Positions 1 to 8,437 are shown, numbered from the stretch's first letter. The stretch is 59,243 nt of DNA from Bradyrhizobium sp. Ec3.3 (GCF_000472925.1 NZ_AXAS01000055.1:1-59243); one strand, 5' to 3'. Notes: a model not told the origin generated them from the letters alone. Numbers and translations: made by a program.

Positions 1-299
1 GTTGGTCGGCCGCAGCGGTGCCGCGATTTCCAGCGCCAATACGATCTGAAACCGGCACGGTGCCAACGGATGACGGTATCCGGCGTCACAATCGTGAACG
101 CCTTGATGGTATTTGGCACCAAACGATACAGACCAACAAAGATCAGGCGATCCATGGCACTGAAGGGCACCCTCTTCGGCACATGCCGTCGCTGGATGTT
201 AAGTTGATGACGAAGGATCAGGATCTCAGCTTCCAACGAGACCCGCGACCGGAACAATAGGACCAGCACCGACCAGACCAGGCTGTATGCTTCTCTCAT
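1..299 (-). CDS. Integrase-core (rve) transposase, N-terminal part, cut by window edge
   Basis: Reading the minus strand from an ATG at 299 gives an open frame that runs off the left edge of the window. The first ~20 residues are hydrophobic, followed by LEAEILILRHQLNI, then MDRLIFVGLYRLV, and finally TVIRWHRAGFRSYWRWKSR. This order of blocks is characteristic of the N-terminal, pre-catalytic part of stand-alone integrase-core transposases related to IS481/IS3 elements that are common in rhizobia. The DDE catalytic domain would lie outside the window, so activity cannot be judged. It sits beside other transposon debris. Confidence 0.75.
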   Translation of the reverse strand, partial: MREAYSLVWSVLVLLFRSRVSLEAEILILRHQLNIQRRHVPKRVPFSAMDRLIFVGLYRLVPNTIKAFTIVTPDTVIRWHRAGFRSYWRWKSRHRCGRP

Positions 300-365
300 G
301 AGACAAAAGCATTGCGCGATTCGACCTCACGTACCAGCCGGATTAGGGTTTCCGACAGGGACACG

Positions 366-458
366 CGCCGCTTGGCCTTGCCGATCAGCTTGGAGCCGGC
401 GCTGGCGCTTAATCAACGGCAGGTCGCGCAGGTCGTTGCCGTCATGCTCGATCAGGTC
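366..458 (-). pseudogene. Remnant of an ATP-dependent DNA ligase
   Basis: On the minus strand the sequence reads DLIEHDGNDLRDLPLIKRQRRL and, after a one-base frame change, KLIGKAKRR. This matches the nucleotidyltransferase-domain segment of ATP-dependent DNA ligases (LigD/LigC type), where the pattern DLxxxDGxDLRxLPLxxRKxxL is conserved. Only about 30 codons survive, wedged between the transposase gene to the left and the IS110 fragment to the right. It is clearly non-functional. The identification rests on a short motif and is therefore moderate. Confidence 0.5.
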
Positions 459-628
459 TTACCGATTAAGCACGGTGGGAGGTTGGCGAGCCGGGCTTCT
501 ACCTGGCCGCGTGACCACTTCTGCCGCAGCACGATTGCGCCGCGCTGATCGTGGCCCACGATGTGGAACGAGTTCTTGCCGATATCGATGCCTATCACGG
601 CGATCGCTGAGCTGAGTTTCTGAGACAT
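452..628 (-). pseudogene. IS110-family transposase, N-terminal fragment
   Basis: The ATG at 628 follows a good ribosome site (AAGGAG). The product contains IGIDIGKNSFHIVGHD, the start of the DEDD (RuvC-like) domain of IS110/IS1111 transposases, including its first catalytic Asp. Similarity continues to NLPPCLIG and then stops abruptly at a stop codon, so only ~55 of the usual ~340 residues remain. The break abuts the DNA-ligase remnant, which suggests that the element was truncated by recombination. Unlikely to be active. Confidence 0.75.
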
Positions 629-760
629 GGCGTGCTCCTTGTCTTGGGCGCCCCTTGCCAGCTTGTCATGCTGGCAGGGCCGGAGCACGGCCGGACCATT
701 CCATTAGCGGACCTCAGCTCAGCTGCTCGCATAGCGCCAGTCCTGACGGATCAGACGCGA

Positions 761-2017
761 TCACGCGCTCATCCGCTGAGCCGCATTGTCCAGATAGGCG
801 GCGAGATGCGCGCTGAGGTCGCGCGCGTCATCGCCGGCGCCATCGATCAATGCTGACTTCCGACGCCGCAAGAACTGCATCCCCATGAGGTAGACGCCCG
901 GCGCCGGGACAACGCCGCCGTCATGCGTGACGTAGCCTTTGCGGTCGAGCACCGGCAGCTCCAGCCAGGAATAATCCGGCCGATAGCCGGAAGCCCATAT
1001 GATGGTCCTGATCCCGCTCTTGACGAGGTCCATGCCGAGCGGGGGCGCGTCCTCGACGCGGGTCGGCGGCAGCCGATCGGGCGTCGCCACCGCGCCGTCG
1101 AGGCCGTTCGCGCGCGCCCATTCATCGAGGAGCTCGAGCAGCCTCCGCATCTTGAGATCGGAAAGCGCGCACATGTTGCGCAGCGAGCCGGAAAATTGCG
1201 CCTTGCCGTCCTGTGTGATGCCCGCGAGACGGCCGGTAAGCTTTACACCAATGTCGGAGAGCGCATTGAGGTCGAGCGTCGAGCGGTCCGGCGTGCCGGC
1301 AAGCTGCAGCGAGGGAGCGCGCCGCGCCCGCACGACGTCGTCCACCTGGTCATAGCGTTCGTCGAGCACGCCTGCGGCGTCCATCCACCATTCCAGATCC
1401 TTGCCGCGATAGACGCGCGGGGCCCGGATATGCTCGCCGACCGCGAGCGTGACTGGCCGTCCCGAGCGCTGGAGCTCGTGCGCGATCTGTGTGCCGCTCG
1501 AGGACGCGCCGACGACGAGAACGCCACCGTCGGCGACCTGAGCCGGATTGCGATAGGATTGCGCTGTCAGCGTCGCGACCGACGGCGGCACGCTCGCCGC
1601 AAAGCTCGGCACCTTCGCGGTGTTGCACGCACCCGAGGCAATGACGACGGTGCGGCATCGCCAGTCGCCGCGATCCGTGCGCACGAGGTACCCCGCACCA
1701 TCGCTGCGCACGGAGGTGACGGTCGTATGCGTTCGCACCGGGGCCGAGATCGATTTCGCATAGCCTGCGATGAAGTCGACGATTTCCGGCAGCGTCCGAT
1801 AACCATCGGGATCGCTGCCCGTATAGGTGAATCCGGGCAGCCGGCTCTGCCACTTGGGCGTGAGCAGCCGCAGCGAGTCCCATCGCTCGGTACGCCAGCT
1901 CTGCGCGACTTCGCCGCGCTCCAGCAGGACATGGTCGATCGAACGCTCCGCGAGGCAGCGGCTCATCGCAAGAGCCGCGTGCCCCGCACCGACAATGACG
2001 GTGGTGACAGCGCTCAT
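761..2017 (-). CDS. FAD/NAD(P)-dependent monooxygenase (CzcO/YUCCA-like)
   Basis: A 418-residue single-component flavoprotein monooxygenase. The N-terminal FAD-binding motif reads VIVGAGHAALAMS, with Ala at the usual third Gly. It is followed by SWRTERWDSLRLLTP, typical of CzcO/YUCCA-like flavin monooxygenases, and a second dinucleotide fold at about residue 167 (VVGASSSGTQIA) for NAD(P)H. The C-terminal WASGYRPDYSWLELP is the conserved ATG-like linker region. Full length for the family. It is the last gene of a minus-strand run: methyltransferase, OsmC, OsmC, monooxygenase (gaps 52, 86 and 36 nt). The substrate cannot be read from sequence; the OsmC neighbours suggest oxidative or electrophile stress, which is inference. 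Confidence 0.85.
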   Translation of the reverse strand: MSAVTTVIVGAGHAALAMSRCLAERSIDHVLLERGEVAQSWRTERWDSLRLLTPKWQSRLPGFTYTGSDPDGYRTLPEIVDFIAGYAKSISAPVRTHTTVTSVRSDGAGYLVRTDRGDWRCRTVVIASGACNTAKVPSFAASVPPSVATLTAQSYRNPAQVADGGVLVVGASSSGTQIAHELQRSGRPVTLAVGEHIRAPRVYRGKDLEWWMDAAGVLDERYDQVDDVVRARRAPSLQLAGTPDRSTLDLNALSDIGVKLTGRLAGITQDGKAQFSGSLRNMCALSDLKMRRLLELLDEWARANGLDGAVATPDRLPPTRVEDAPPLGMDLVKSGIRTIIWASGYRPDYSWLELPVLDRKGYVTHDGGVVPAPGVYLMGMQFLRRRKSALIDGAGDDARDLSAHLAAYLDNAAQRMSA

Positions 2018-2053
2018 CGGGCCGTCTCGGCAAGATAGTGGTCGCTGCCGCGA

Positions 2054-2611
2054 TCAGTTCACCACGACGGTAACGTTCGTCGGATTGGTCACGATGTCAT
2101 AGACGGCCGAACGCTTCTGCGATTGCGCAACCAGCGCCTCGATGTCCTCGGGCTTCGCGTCGGCATCGATCTTATATTTCACCGTGATGCCCTTGAAGCC
2201 GTTGCGCACCTCGCTGTCGATGCCGAGGATGCCGGCAAGGTCCATGTCGCCCTCGATGGTCGCGGTCACGGACTTCAACTGGATGTTCCGGTTCTGCGCG
2301 ACCGCCGCGACGCCTGCGGTGAGACAGCTTGCCAGTCCGACCAGGACGAACTCCACCGGCGTCGCGCCCTTGTCCTCGGAGGCGAAGACCTCCGGATGAT
2401 CGGCATCGAAGTTGAAGGTGGTCTTGCGGTGCTGCTCTTCGCCGAGGCCGAAGAAGCTTTCGACGGTCGAATGGCTGTGGGTGCCGTTCTTCCACTCGCA
2501 CGCCGCGCGCCACTTGAACTGCGCGGCCTCCGGAGCCTTGGTGAGAGCGTCGCGCGCGTCGAGCAAAGCCTGAACGTTGACGCCATTGCTGACAGTTGTA
2601 CCGTTTGCCAT
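2054..2611 (-). CDS. OsmC family peroxiredoxin-like protein (one conserved Cys)
   Basis: A 185-residue OsmC-fold protein. The conserved helix ELV-type block appears as FVLVGLASCLTAGVAA, with the first catalytic Cys. The second Cys expected in true OsmC/Ohr hydroperoxidases is not seen; the corresponding stretch reads SQKRSAVYDIVTNP, as in the YhfA-like branch of the superfamily. It may therefore not act as a two-Cys organic peroxide reductase. The start at 2611 is supported by AGGGAGA 8 nt upstream. Third gene of the operon that ends with the flavin monooxygenase 36 nt downstream. Confidence 0.85.
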   Translation of the reverse strand: MANGTTVSNGVNVQALLDARDALTKAPEAAQFKWRAACEWKNGTHSHSTVESFFGLGEEQHRKTTFNFDADHPEVFASEDKGATPVEFVLVGLASCLTAGVAAVAQNRNIQLKSVTATIEGDMDLAGILGIDSEVRNGFKGITVKYKIDADAKPEDIEALVAQSQKRSAVYDIVTNPTNVTVVVN

Positions 2612-2697
2612 GATGTGTCTCCCTGTTAATATCCGTGCGGTTGAGTTACTAATCCCGCGGCAATTTCGTTGCCGCGCGATCAGAAGTTCTGAAAGAG

Positions 2698-3210
2698 CTA
2701 GACAAGCGAAACCTCGATTGCCAGCGGCGGCCGCTCCCTGAGGGTGCAGTCCACGGTCGATTGCGTCTCGGCGATTTCGGCCAGATCACGCAATTGCTGA
2801 TCAGGGACATTTTCCGCCCCGATCTCAATCGACATACGCAGGCTACTGAGCGCTGTCGAAACTCCATCGATGCCCGTCATTCCGCGAGCGTCTGTCTCAC
2901 TGTGTACGGTCACCTTGAGCGATCTCAGGGTGATACCGAGGCGAGCAGCACGCATGGCGATCGACGTAGCAGTACATGAAGCCATAGAAGCTCGCAGCAG
3001 CCAGCCGGGGTTCGGCCCACTCGCATCACCTCCCATGGCAGGCGGCATGTCGGTGATGACCCTCTCCCCATGGGGCCCCGTGACTTCACACCGCAGTCCA
3101 TTCTGCCACGTTGCGCTCGCCGGCGGGTTCGACTTCTTGGCTGCCGCCGGGCGTTCGAGGAACACACGGTGTAGTCTTTCCAATGACTCGCGCACGCGCG
3201 AATTTGACAT
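2698..3210 (-). CDS. OsmC family protein (two-Cys type)
   Basis: The chosen ATG at 3210 has GGAAGGA 8 nt upstream; the frame is open further upstream to 3285 but without a better site. The 170-residue product keeps both OsmC cysteines: one in MASCTATSIAMRA and one near the C terminus in TVDCTLRERPPL, the pattern of proteins that reduce organic hydroperoxides. It differs clearly from the neighbouring OsmC paralogue, which lacks the second Cys. Located between the methyltransferase and the one-Cys OsmC gene on the same strand, so probably co-transcribed. Confidence 0.85.
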   Translation of the reverse strand: MSNSRVRESLERLHRVFLERPAAAKKSNPPASATWQNGLRCEVTGPHGERVITDMPPAMGGDASGPNPGWLLRASMASCTATSIAMRAARLGITLRSLKVTVHSETDARGMTGIDGVSTALSSLRMSIEIGAENVPDQQLRDLAEIAETQSTVDCTLRERPPLAIEVSLV

Positions 3211-3262
3211 GGTCCGATCCTTCCAAATGGACGTACCGAACTGTTCGTCCGGCGAAAGGGGT

Positions 3263-4078
3263 TCACTTCGTTCCTGCAACGACAACGAATTCTCCCGGTA
3301 TCGAATAGTGGTCGCTAATCAGATAGGCCTTGAGGGACTCGAGATATTCCTTGCGCGCTTCTGACTTCGTGTCGGGCGAAAAGTGACTGTAGGCGAGCGC
3401 CACCGGTCCGCCGACGAATGCCGCATCACAGGCTTCGTCGCCCGTGGCATATTCGAGTCGTGTCTCAAGTCGCCTCTCGACAACGTCGCCAAACCCGGCA
3501 GCGCTGAACGCATGCTGCAGGTTCTGGGCTGTGCCAAGGCGAAAGAACATTGGGCAAACCTCCGATTGGACACGCGCATCAACGATGGGGAAAATTTCCG
3601 CCCACCCACACTTGCTCCGCTGGCCCCAAACGGCGCATACGGCGCGCCCTCCCGGCCGCAGCACTCTATGGAAGTCGCGTATCGCCTTCTCGGGATCAGG
3701 CACGTACATCAGGCCTAGAGCGCAAAGCACGACGTCGAATGAATTGTCGCCGAAGGTCGACTGCTCGGCCTCCATGCGTTCGAACTGAGCATTTGCGATT
3801 CCCCGACCAGCCGCGATGTCTCGCGCGGCGAGGACCATCTGCTCAGAAATGTCCGTGCCGACAATCATACCACTGGGCACAATCGCGGCGGCAGCTCTGA
3901 GGGTCACAAGCCCCGTGCCACAGGCAACGTCCAGAACCTCGCCCCCGGGCTCAAGGGCGGCCAAATCGAGTAGGGTGGACTGTGCCGGTTCGAGTTGGGT
4001 TTGCCACGAACGTTCATAATACGAGGCGGCCTTGTCCCATCCGTACCGTTGCACGCGTCGTTGCAGCTTAGCGTCCAT
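3263..4078 (-). CDS. Class I SAM-dependent methyltransferase (UbiE/MenG-like)
   Basis: About 271 residues. Motif I is VLDVACGTGLVTLRAA (SAM-binding glycine loop), followed by GTDISEQMVLAAR (motif II) and FDVVLCALGLMYVPDPEKA, then LRPGGRAVCAVWG, all typical of the Methyltransf_11/25 families. The ATG at 4078 (MDAKLQ) has GAGAGG at good spacing, while an ATG two codons upstream is too close to it. First gene of the minus-strand group with two OsmC genes and a flavin monooxygenase. The methyl acceptor cannot be deduced. Confidence 0.88.
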   Translation of the reverse strand: MDAKLQRRVQRYGWDKAASYYERSWQTQLEPAQSTLLDLAALEPGGEVLDVACGTGLVTLRAAAAIVPSGMIVGTDISEQMVLAARDIAAGRGIANAQFERMEAEQSTFGDNSFDVVLCALGLMYVPDPEKAIRDFHRVLRPGGRAVCAVWGQRSKCGWAEIFPIVDARVQSEVCPMFFRLGTAQNLQHAFSAAGFGDVVERRLETRLEYATGDEACDAAFVGGPVALAYSHFSPDTKSEARKEYLESLKAYLISDHYSIPGEFVVVAGTK

Positions 4079-4084
4079 CTTCAT

Positions 4085-4495
4085 CCTCTCGATGAGGATC
4101 GTCGCAATCGGCAGGATGGAGGATGCGCCCGAAATAGGTCTAAGTGTTTGAGGATTGCTTGATTTGTCCCTGAGATTGCCCTGATTATTCGCTGAGGACG
4201 CGGCCGATTTCCAAGGCGAACGGGGGTACTCGTGCGGTTCGACTGCCTCGATCCTACCCGACTCCCATTACCGGAAGTCACGTCTTTGAGTGACGGTCGG
4301 AGTCCCTCCCAGCATTCAGGAATCAAACGTTTCGATGCCCTGGCGCGTGAGCCCCGCCTGCTATGCCACCAGTAGGTTCGGCCAGGCGTGGCACGAAGGT
4401 GCGCCGCAAGGTCTCAGCACCGGGCGGGCGCCGGCACTAACCAGGCAGCGTCGAGCGGGCCTTCGAGATCGTGCGAGCGCACTTCGCCTCCGTGG
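4085..4495. other. Gene-poor stretch, nothing recognised
   Basis: Both strands carry only short frames without recognisable motifs. It is upstream of the methyltransferase operon (promoter presumably in 4085-4200) and merges on the right into phage/transposon debris. Confidence 0.4.
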
Positions 4496-4678
4496 CTCGG
4501 GCAGTTGACCCGCACGTGTCGCGCAGCCAAGAAGCCGTGCCAGCGGCCGCGCGTGTCGGCGGCAAGCATCCTGCTGGACCGCGGCTGGGGCAAGCCCACC
4601 CAGCCGCACACCGGCGAGGACGACAAGGACATCCACGTCACCATCCGGAACATAGTCCAGGAGCGGCGTAACGATTGA
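4496..4678 (+). pseudogene. Remnant of a small phage-type (terminase-small-subunit-like) protein
   Basis: The last ~40 residues of this frame, VSAASILLDRGWGKPTQPHTG onward, resemble the C-terminal part of short alphaproteobacterial proteins found near prophage packaging genes, whose pattern is AAxxLLDRGWGKPxQ. The N-terminal half is out of frame or lost, with no plausible start. I treat it as a decayed fragment. The family assignment is from memory of the motif and remains tentative. Confidence 0.4.
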
Positions 4679-4768
4679 CGTCGGTGTCCCCATTCAACGG
4701 CCGGCGCAGTCGTGTCGCTGCAGCAGCCGGCTGACAGGCAGCACGGCGCGCCCCGACGGGAAAAAAGA

Positions 4769-4839
4769 TGACATGCGGCGGCAGCGGCGCGGTGCGGTGT
4801 GCCTGACGAAGCGGCCCTTGGCATCGCGAGAACGTATCA
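4769..4839. repeat. Direct repeat copy A behind serine-recombinase remnant 1
   Basis: A segment containing GACATGCGGCGGCAGCGG and CCTGACGAAGCGGCCCTTGG lies just past the 3' end of the first recombinase remnant. A near-identical, slightly shorter segment is at 6271-6332, in the same position and orientation past the second recombinase. The copies differ by a ~9-nt insertion and a few substitutions. Confidence 0.7.
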
Positions 4840-4843
4840 TCGA

Positions 4844-5245
4844 TCAATCCTCCAGCCCGAGCCGAACGCGAGCGCGCGCGATGGTCTTGTACGACAGCTT
4901 GCCGAGGCCACGGCGCTCGATCTCGGCAGCAGCAGCCCTTGAGGACAAGTGCGACAACTCCCGCAGGACAGGCTCCAGCTCGGCGTCACGGGCTGCGGCG
5001 GCGCTGCGGTTGGCGTCGGCGATCTCCTGCCTGCCAAGCCTGACGCCGCGCGCCTTGGCCGCTGCCAGTGCTTCCTTGGTGCGCCGGCTGATCATCGCGC
5101 GCTCCTGCTGCGCAATCGCCGCGTAGATGTGCAGCATGAACGGGTCGACGTTCCTGCCCAGCGCGGTGACGATGAACGGCACCCGCTGCGCCATCAGGCC
5201 TGAAATGAACGCGACGTCACGGCTGAGCCGGTCGAGCTTGGCCAC
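4844..5245 (-). pseudogene. Serine recombinase (resolvase), N-terminally truncated
   Basis: The frame begins at AKLDRLSRDVAFISGLM, which is the middle of the resolvase catalytic domain (conserved LDRLSRD). It continues through HIYAAIAQQERAMISRRTKEAL and a C-terminal helix-turn-helix-like region ending LGLED. The N-terminal ~70 residues with the nucleophilic Ser (YxRVS) are absent: upstream codons are interrupted by stops. Therefore inactive. It is homologous to the longer copy at 6327-6941, and both share the same 3' flanking repeat. Confidence 0.75.
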
Positions 5246-5335
5246 GTCAACTTCACACCGGACCTTCTAGCTAGGGTGGCGGAGATTCTCCGCTATCGCT
5301 TCATCTCGCCTCGAATCGAGTGTCAAGGAAAGCCG

Positions 5336-5524
5336 ATGTTCAATCCGATTCCCGACAATGACGCGAATGAAGCCTATGAGGTCGTGCCCGCTAGCTATCC
5401 TGCGGGCTGGTGGACAGTTACGGCCCAAGGCATCCCCATTCGCCATTTCGGCGATAAGCGGATGGCGGAGCGGTACGCCAGCGACCCGGAATATCGGGCG
5501 AGCGTCGTCAGCCGGACACTGTAG
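5336..5524 (+). CDS. Small hypothetical protein (rhizobial type)
   Basis: A 62-residue protein beginning MFNPIPDNDANEAYEVVP, after AAGGAAAG at suitable spacing. It contains GWWTVTAQGIPIRHFGDKR and ends DPEYRASVVSRTL. I recall similar short, widely distributed proteins in Bradyrhizobium but know no function. No signal peptide or membrane segment. It stands alone between recombinase debris and a broken secreted-protein gene. Confidence 0.55.
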   Translation: MFNPIPDNDANEAYEVVPASYPAGWWTVTAQGIPIRHFGDKRMAERYASDPEYRASVVSRTL

Positions 5525-5699
5525 CGGCGGGACCGAGAGCGCAAGGCGGAGTGGTTACGCAGGGGTCTGCAAAACCAGTAGCACTAGATCAACCGCCGTC
5601 GCCCTTCTTGCCGCGCCATCATTGATGTGCCGCGCATCACAGTCGAGGCGAGGCCGATATGTCGTCATCCGCTTGCAATGGGGAAGCGGAGAGCAACAT

Positions 5700-6223
5700 A
5701 TGAAGATCTATCTTTTGGTGAATGCTGACGGCCGTACTTCTGTTCGCGGGCATGGGCGCGAGTCATGCGGTGGTACGAATCGCGGATGACCCTGGTGGCC
5801 GGATCGGAACCTACGTCGACAGATATCAGGATCTGCGCAGTTCAGGCGAAACCGTCATCATCGACGGCCTCTGCGCCTCCGCCTGCACCATTGTTCTCGG
5901 CGCCATCCCGCACGACCGGATCTGTGTGACCTCGAACGCGACGCTCGGCTTCCATGCCGCCTTTCGGTTCCAATGGCCGGGCGATTACCAATCCCGAGGC
6001 GACCCAGCTGCTGTACTCGATGTATCCGTCGCAGGTGCGGCGCTGGATCGCGCAGCGGGGCGGGCTCAGCCCGCACATGATCTTCCTCAGGGGCAAGCAG
6101 CTCCAGGCGATGTACAGGCCTTGCTATCTGGACGCGCAGGCCGCGACCAGCACGCCGCGGTCCTTTATTACCCCGCCTCGCTTGCGAGAAGGGGCGGAGG
6201 CCGCCTTCGGCGACCGTCCCTAG
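5700..6223 (+). pseudogene. Secreted protein gene broken by frameshifts
   Basis: ATG at 5700 gives MKIYLLVNA, and the hydrophobic continuation LTAVLLFAGMGASHA is in another frame, indicating an indel around 5720 inside a signal peptide. The mature part (DDPGGRIGTYVDRYQDL, then GLCASACTIVLGAIP) continues to about 5960. There a second frame change leads to NPEATQLLYSMYPSQVRRWI and a stop at 6223. Joining the frames yields a protein of about 170 residues of a rhizobial hypothetical family with an active-site-like Ser/Cys-rich CASACT segment. That segment resembles ClpP-like periplasmic proteins, but this is only an impression. Confidence 0.6.
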
Positions 6224-6270
6224 AGCAGGTTACATGGTGCCGTCGCACTGGCGCGCCCGAGGGGGGAAGA

Positions 6271-6332
6271 GGACATGCGGCGGCAGCGGTGCGCCTGACG
6301 AAGCGGCCCTTGGCGTCGCGGATGCGTCATGA
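6271..6332. repeat. Direct repeat copy B behind serine-recombinase remnant 2
   Basis: Partner of the repeat at 4769-4839. It sits across the 3' end of the second recombinase, which suggests that both recombinases and their flanks derive from one ancestral unit. Confidence 0.7.
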
Positions 6333-6941
6333 CGCGCCCCCTGTTGCCTGGAAGCCGAGGCGGACCATCGCATTCCTGACCGAGACCGCGTTCCAAGGCT
6401 TGCCGCTCCAGCTCTTGATGCCGCGGCGGTCGAATTCGGCGGCAATGGCGCGGAGCGACTGACCGGCGAGCTTCTGCAGGATCGGCCGCAGCACCTTGTC
6501 GCGCCTGGTCGCCGCCGCAACCAGCTTCGGATTGCCAAGTTGCTTGCCCTGCGCCTTCTTGGCAGCGAGTGCATCCCGGGTACGTTGAGAGATCAGCCGA
6601 CGCTCCTTCTCGGCCAGCACTGCGTAGAGGTGCAGCAGGAACGGATCGACGTCGGCGCCCAGCTCGGTGACGACGAACTGGACGCGCTCCGCCATCAGCC
6701 CGCTGATGAAGTGAACGTCGCGGCTGAGCCGGTCCAGCTTGGCAACCGCGACCGCGCACTTGCGATGTTTGGCCTCAGCCAACGCGGCGGCCAGCTGCGG
6801 GCGGCGATCAAGCACGTCGGCACCTTTTCCGGTCTCGACCTCGACGAACTCACCGGCCAGCTGGAAGCCCTCCGCCTCGGCGAACCGGGCAATGGCCTCG
6901 CGCTGCGCTTCCAGTCCGAGGCCGGAGCGACCTTGGCCCAC
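6327..6941 (-). pseudogene. Serine recombinase (resolvase) lacking its catalytic-Ser segment
   Basis: About 204 residues from QGRSGLGLEAQREAIARF through VAKLDRLSRDVHFISGLM and YAVLAEKERRLISQRTRDAL to a C-terminal recombinase-type helix-turn-helix (GIKSWSGKPWNAVSVRNAMVR). In intact members the QGRSGLGLEAQR block is preceded by ~15 residues containing YxRVS, where the Ser is the nucleophile. Here the upstream codons read VGSVGVGQ and a weak GTG is the only start, so the nucleophile is missing or out of frame. Probably inactive in catalysis; DNA binding could persist. Confidence 0.75.
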
Positions 6942-7083
6942 ACCAACCGAACCTACGATATCTCATCCAACGCATGAGGCACTTCACCGGCGCCGCAGTG
7001 GGCTCAGGTCTTACGCTCTTTAAGAACTCCGTTGAAGGGCCACCAACGTTAGTAGCGGGCGCCAAAAGCCGACGCCACATCGC

Positions 7084-7395
7084 CTACTCGTCAGGATTAT
7101 CAGCTCGAGGATCGGCAGCGCCACCCGCTTCGGCCACGTTCTTTATGAGCGCTCGAGTTCGAACGACGATGTCGCCTGCTCGCTTACTATCGTTTGCGAT
7201 GCTATTGAGCACTCGCCCGACTTGTTCCATATCTGGCGATTGAGCACGCAGTAGGTTCATTCCGACTTGCGCACTAACGATCACCGTCGTGATCGCGTTG
7301 ATGACCTCATGGGCTTGGGCATCATAGCTGTGCATGAATTCCGCGGAGATCATCCCGTGGGCAAATGGGATGCAGTGTTTGGTCTGCTTGGACAT
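7084..7395 (-). pseudogene. Histidine-kinase dimerisation-domain remnant
   Basis: The 103-residue frame contains HEVINAITTVIVSAQVGMNLL and ends RAGDIVVRTRALIKN. This corresponds to the HisKA/DHp helix pair of Bradyrhizobium-type kinases (usual pattern HEVxQPLxAIxxNAxAxLRWL). The phosphorylatable His is retained, but the Q-P of the H-box is replaced by N-A. There is no ATPase domain after the stop at 7084. A DUF4118-like N-terminal piece lies upstream on the same strand at 7853-8039, so both may be ends of one decayed kinase gene. It could alternatively be a stand-alone small DHp protein. Confidence 0.5.
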
Positions 7396-7479
7396 AGTGC
7401 GCTACCTTCTTCAGCGCTGTCGGCCCGAGACGCTGCTCCAACGTCGACGGGCTAATTTCCCCAGAACCGCTAGTTCCCT

Positions 7480-7510
7480 GAACATATGACCATGCTCTGG
7501 GTATATGTTC
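7480..7510. promoter_or_regulatory. Inverted repeat GAACATAT...ATATGTTC
   Basis: Arms GAACATAT (7480-7487) and ATATGTTC (7503-7510) are perfect complements separated by 15 nt, with partial extension inward (GACC/GGGT). It lies 85 nt upstream of the DHp remnant, a position fitting an operator. No family of binding protein is recognised. Confidence 0.35.
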
Positions 7511-7684
7511 ATCACAGAAATTTGGGTTGTCAAGTGTCTTCCCGGGCGCCGTCTGGTTCCACTTTTCGCGGCCCGATGCTTCAGCTTCTTGCCGCAATAG
7601 CGGATATGACGGCAGAGACGAGTTGGGAGAAAAGCACCCCCATTACTCGGCCCAGCATTGACCTCGGATAGCAGCTTTGAGCAT

Positions 7685-7706
7685 ATGCCCTAACCTTGGG
7701 CATTTT
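7685..7706 (+). terminator. Small hairpin followed by T-run
   Basis: ATGCCC (7685-7690), a 7-nt loop and GGGCAT (7698-7703) are followed by TTTTCTC. Short stem and weak T-tract, so only a possible intrinsic terminator. Confidence 0.3.
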
Positions 7707-7852
7707 CTCATCGCCAGCAATTCGCCGTTAACGCATCGTCCGTGAGGAAAGGATGGTGCCAGCGACCTTCGAACCGTTTGCAAGCGGAGGGATTGCGGCG
7801 CATTTGTCAAGGCGACGGGCGATACCGCAGGAATGGGATCCTTGGTTTGCAT

Positions 7853-8039
7853 CTGGGCGGAAACCGCCAAACCATGCGGCGAAGATAACAGCGCATCGAC
7901 GTGCGATGGCCTCGGCATGCAGTAAACGTGTGATCAATTCCGCGGCAATAATCGCAACTGCGACCGACAAGACCGCTATTGTATAGTGAGAAATCGCGGT
8001 CGGCTTTGGTAACCCTCGAGGGAGATCAGGTCTTGTCAT
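7853..8039 (-). pseudogene. DUF4118-type sensor N-terminus, remnant
   Basis: From an ATG at 8039 the frame reads YTIAVLSVAVAIIAAELITRLL followed by IFAAWFGGFRPDA. This resembles the first transmembrane helices and the FAAWFGGxGPG turn of the DUF4118 membrane module found at the N terminus of many rhizobial sensor kinases. After it the frame loses any kinase similarity. The DHp remnant at 7084-7395 follows in the correct order, which supports a single degraded kinase gene. Confidence 0.45.
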
Positions 8040-8437
8040 TCTGCTTGCTCGTCCCGCTTGAGGTGATGAGACTGCAATGCTCGCGCGATGAATTCCTGCA
8101 ATTCGTGATCTGGCTGCCCATCGTTGCAGGGCACCCCGGTCTCCGGCAACCAAGATTAGCGCATTTTGAAGAGATCGGCGCAATTCGACTGGCCGCCGGG
8201 TAGGTCCAGGTTTTCTTCATTACCGGACCAGACCATACGCAAGTCTAGGAGAGTCGCTGGGCCGAAGAAGCTGAGGCAAAATACAGCAAATTGCGGCAAT
8301 CGCGAGTAAGCGAGTGGTGCTGAATCCGGATAAGACTCAGGCACATCGGACGATCGCCTGGTGGTCAATCTGGAGAATCTTGCTAACTGCCGCGCGGCAC
8401 CGCAGTGCTTTCGGTTCTACAAAGAAGGAGAACGGAC

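Noticed and set aside
923..2038. 371-codon plus-strand frame opposite the flavin monooxygenase
   Set aside because: It is a high-GC antisense frame with no motif; the minus-strand monooxygenase is full length and conserved.
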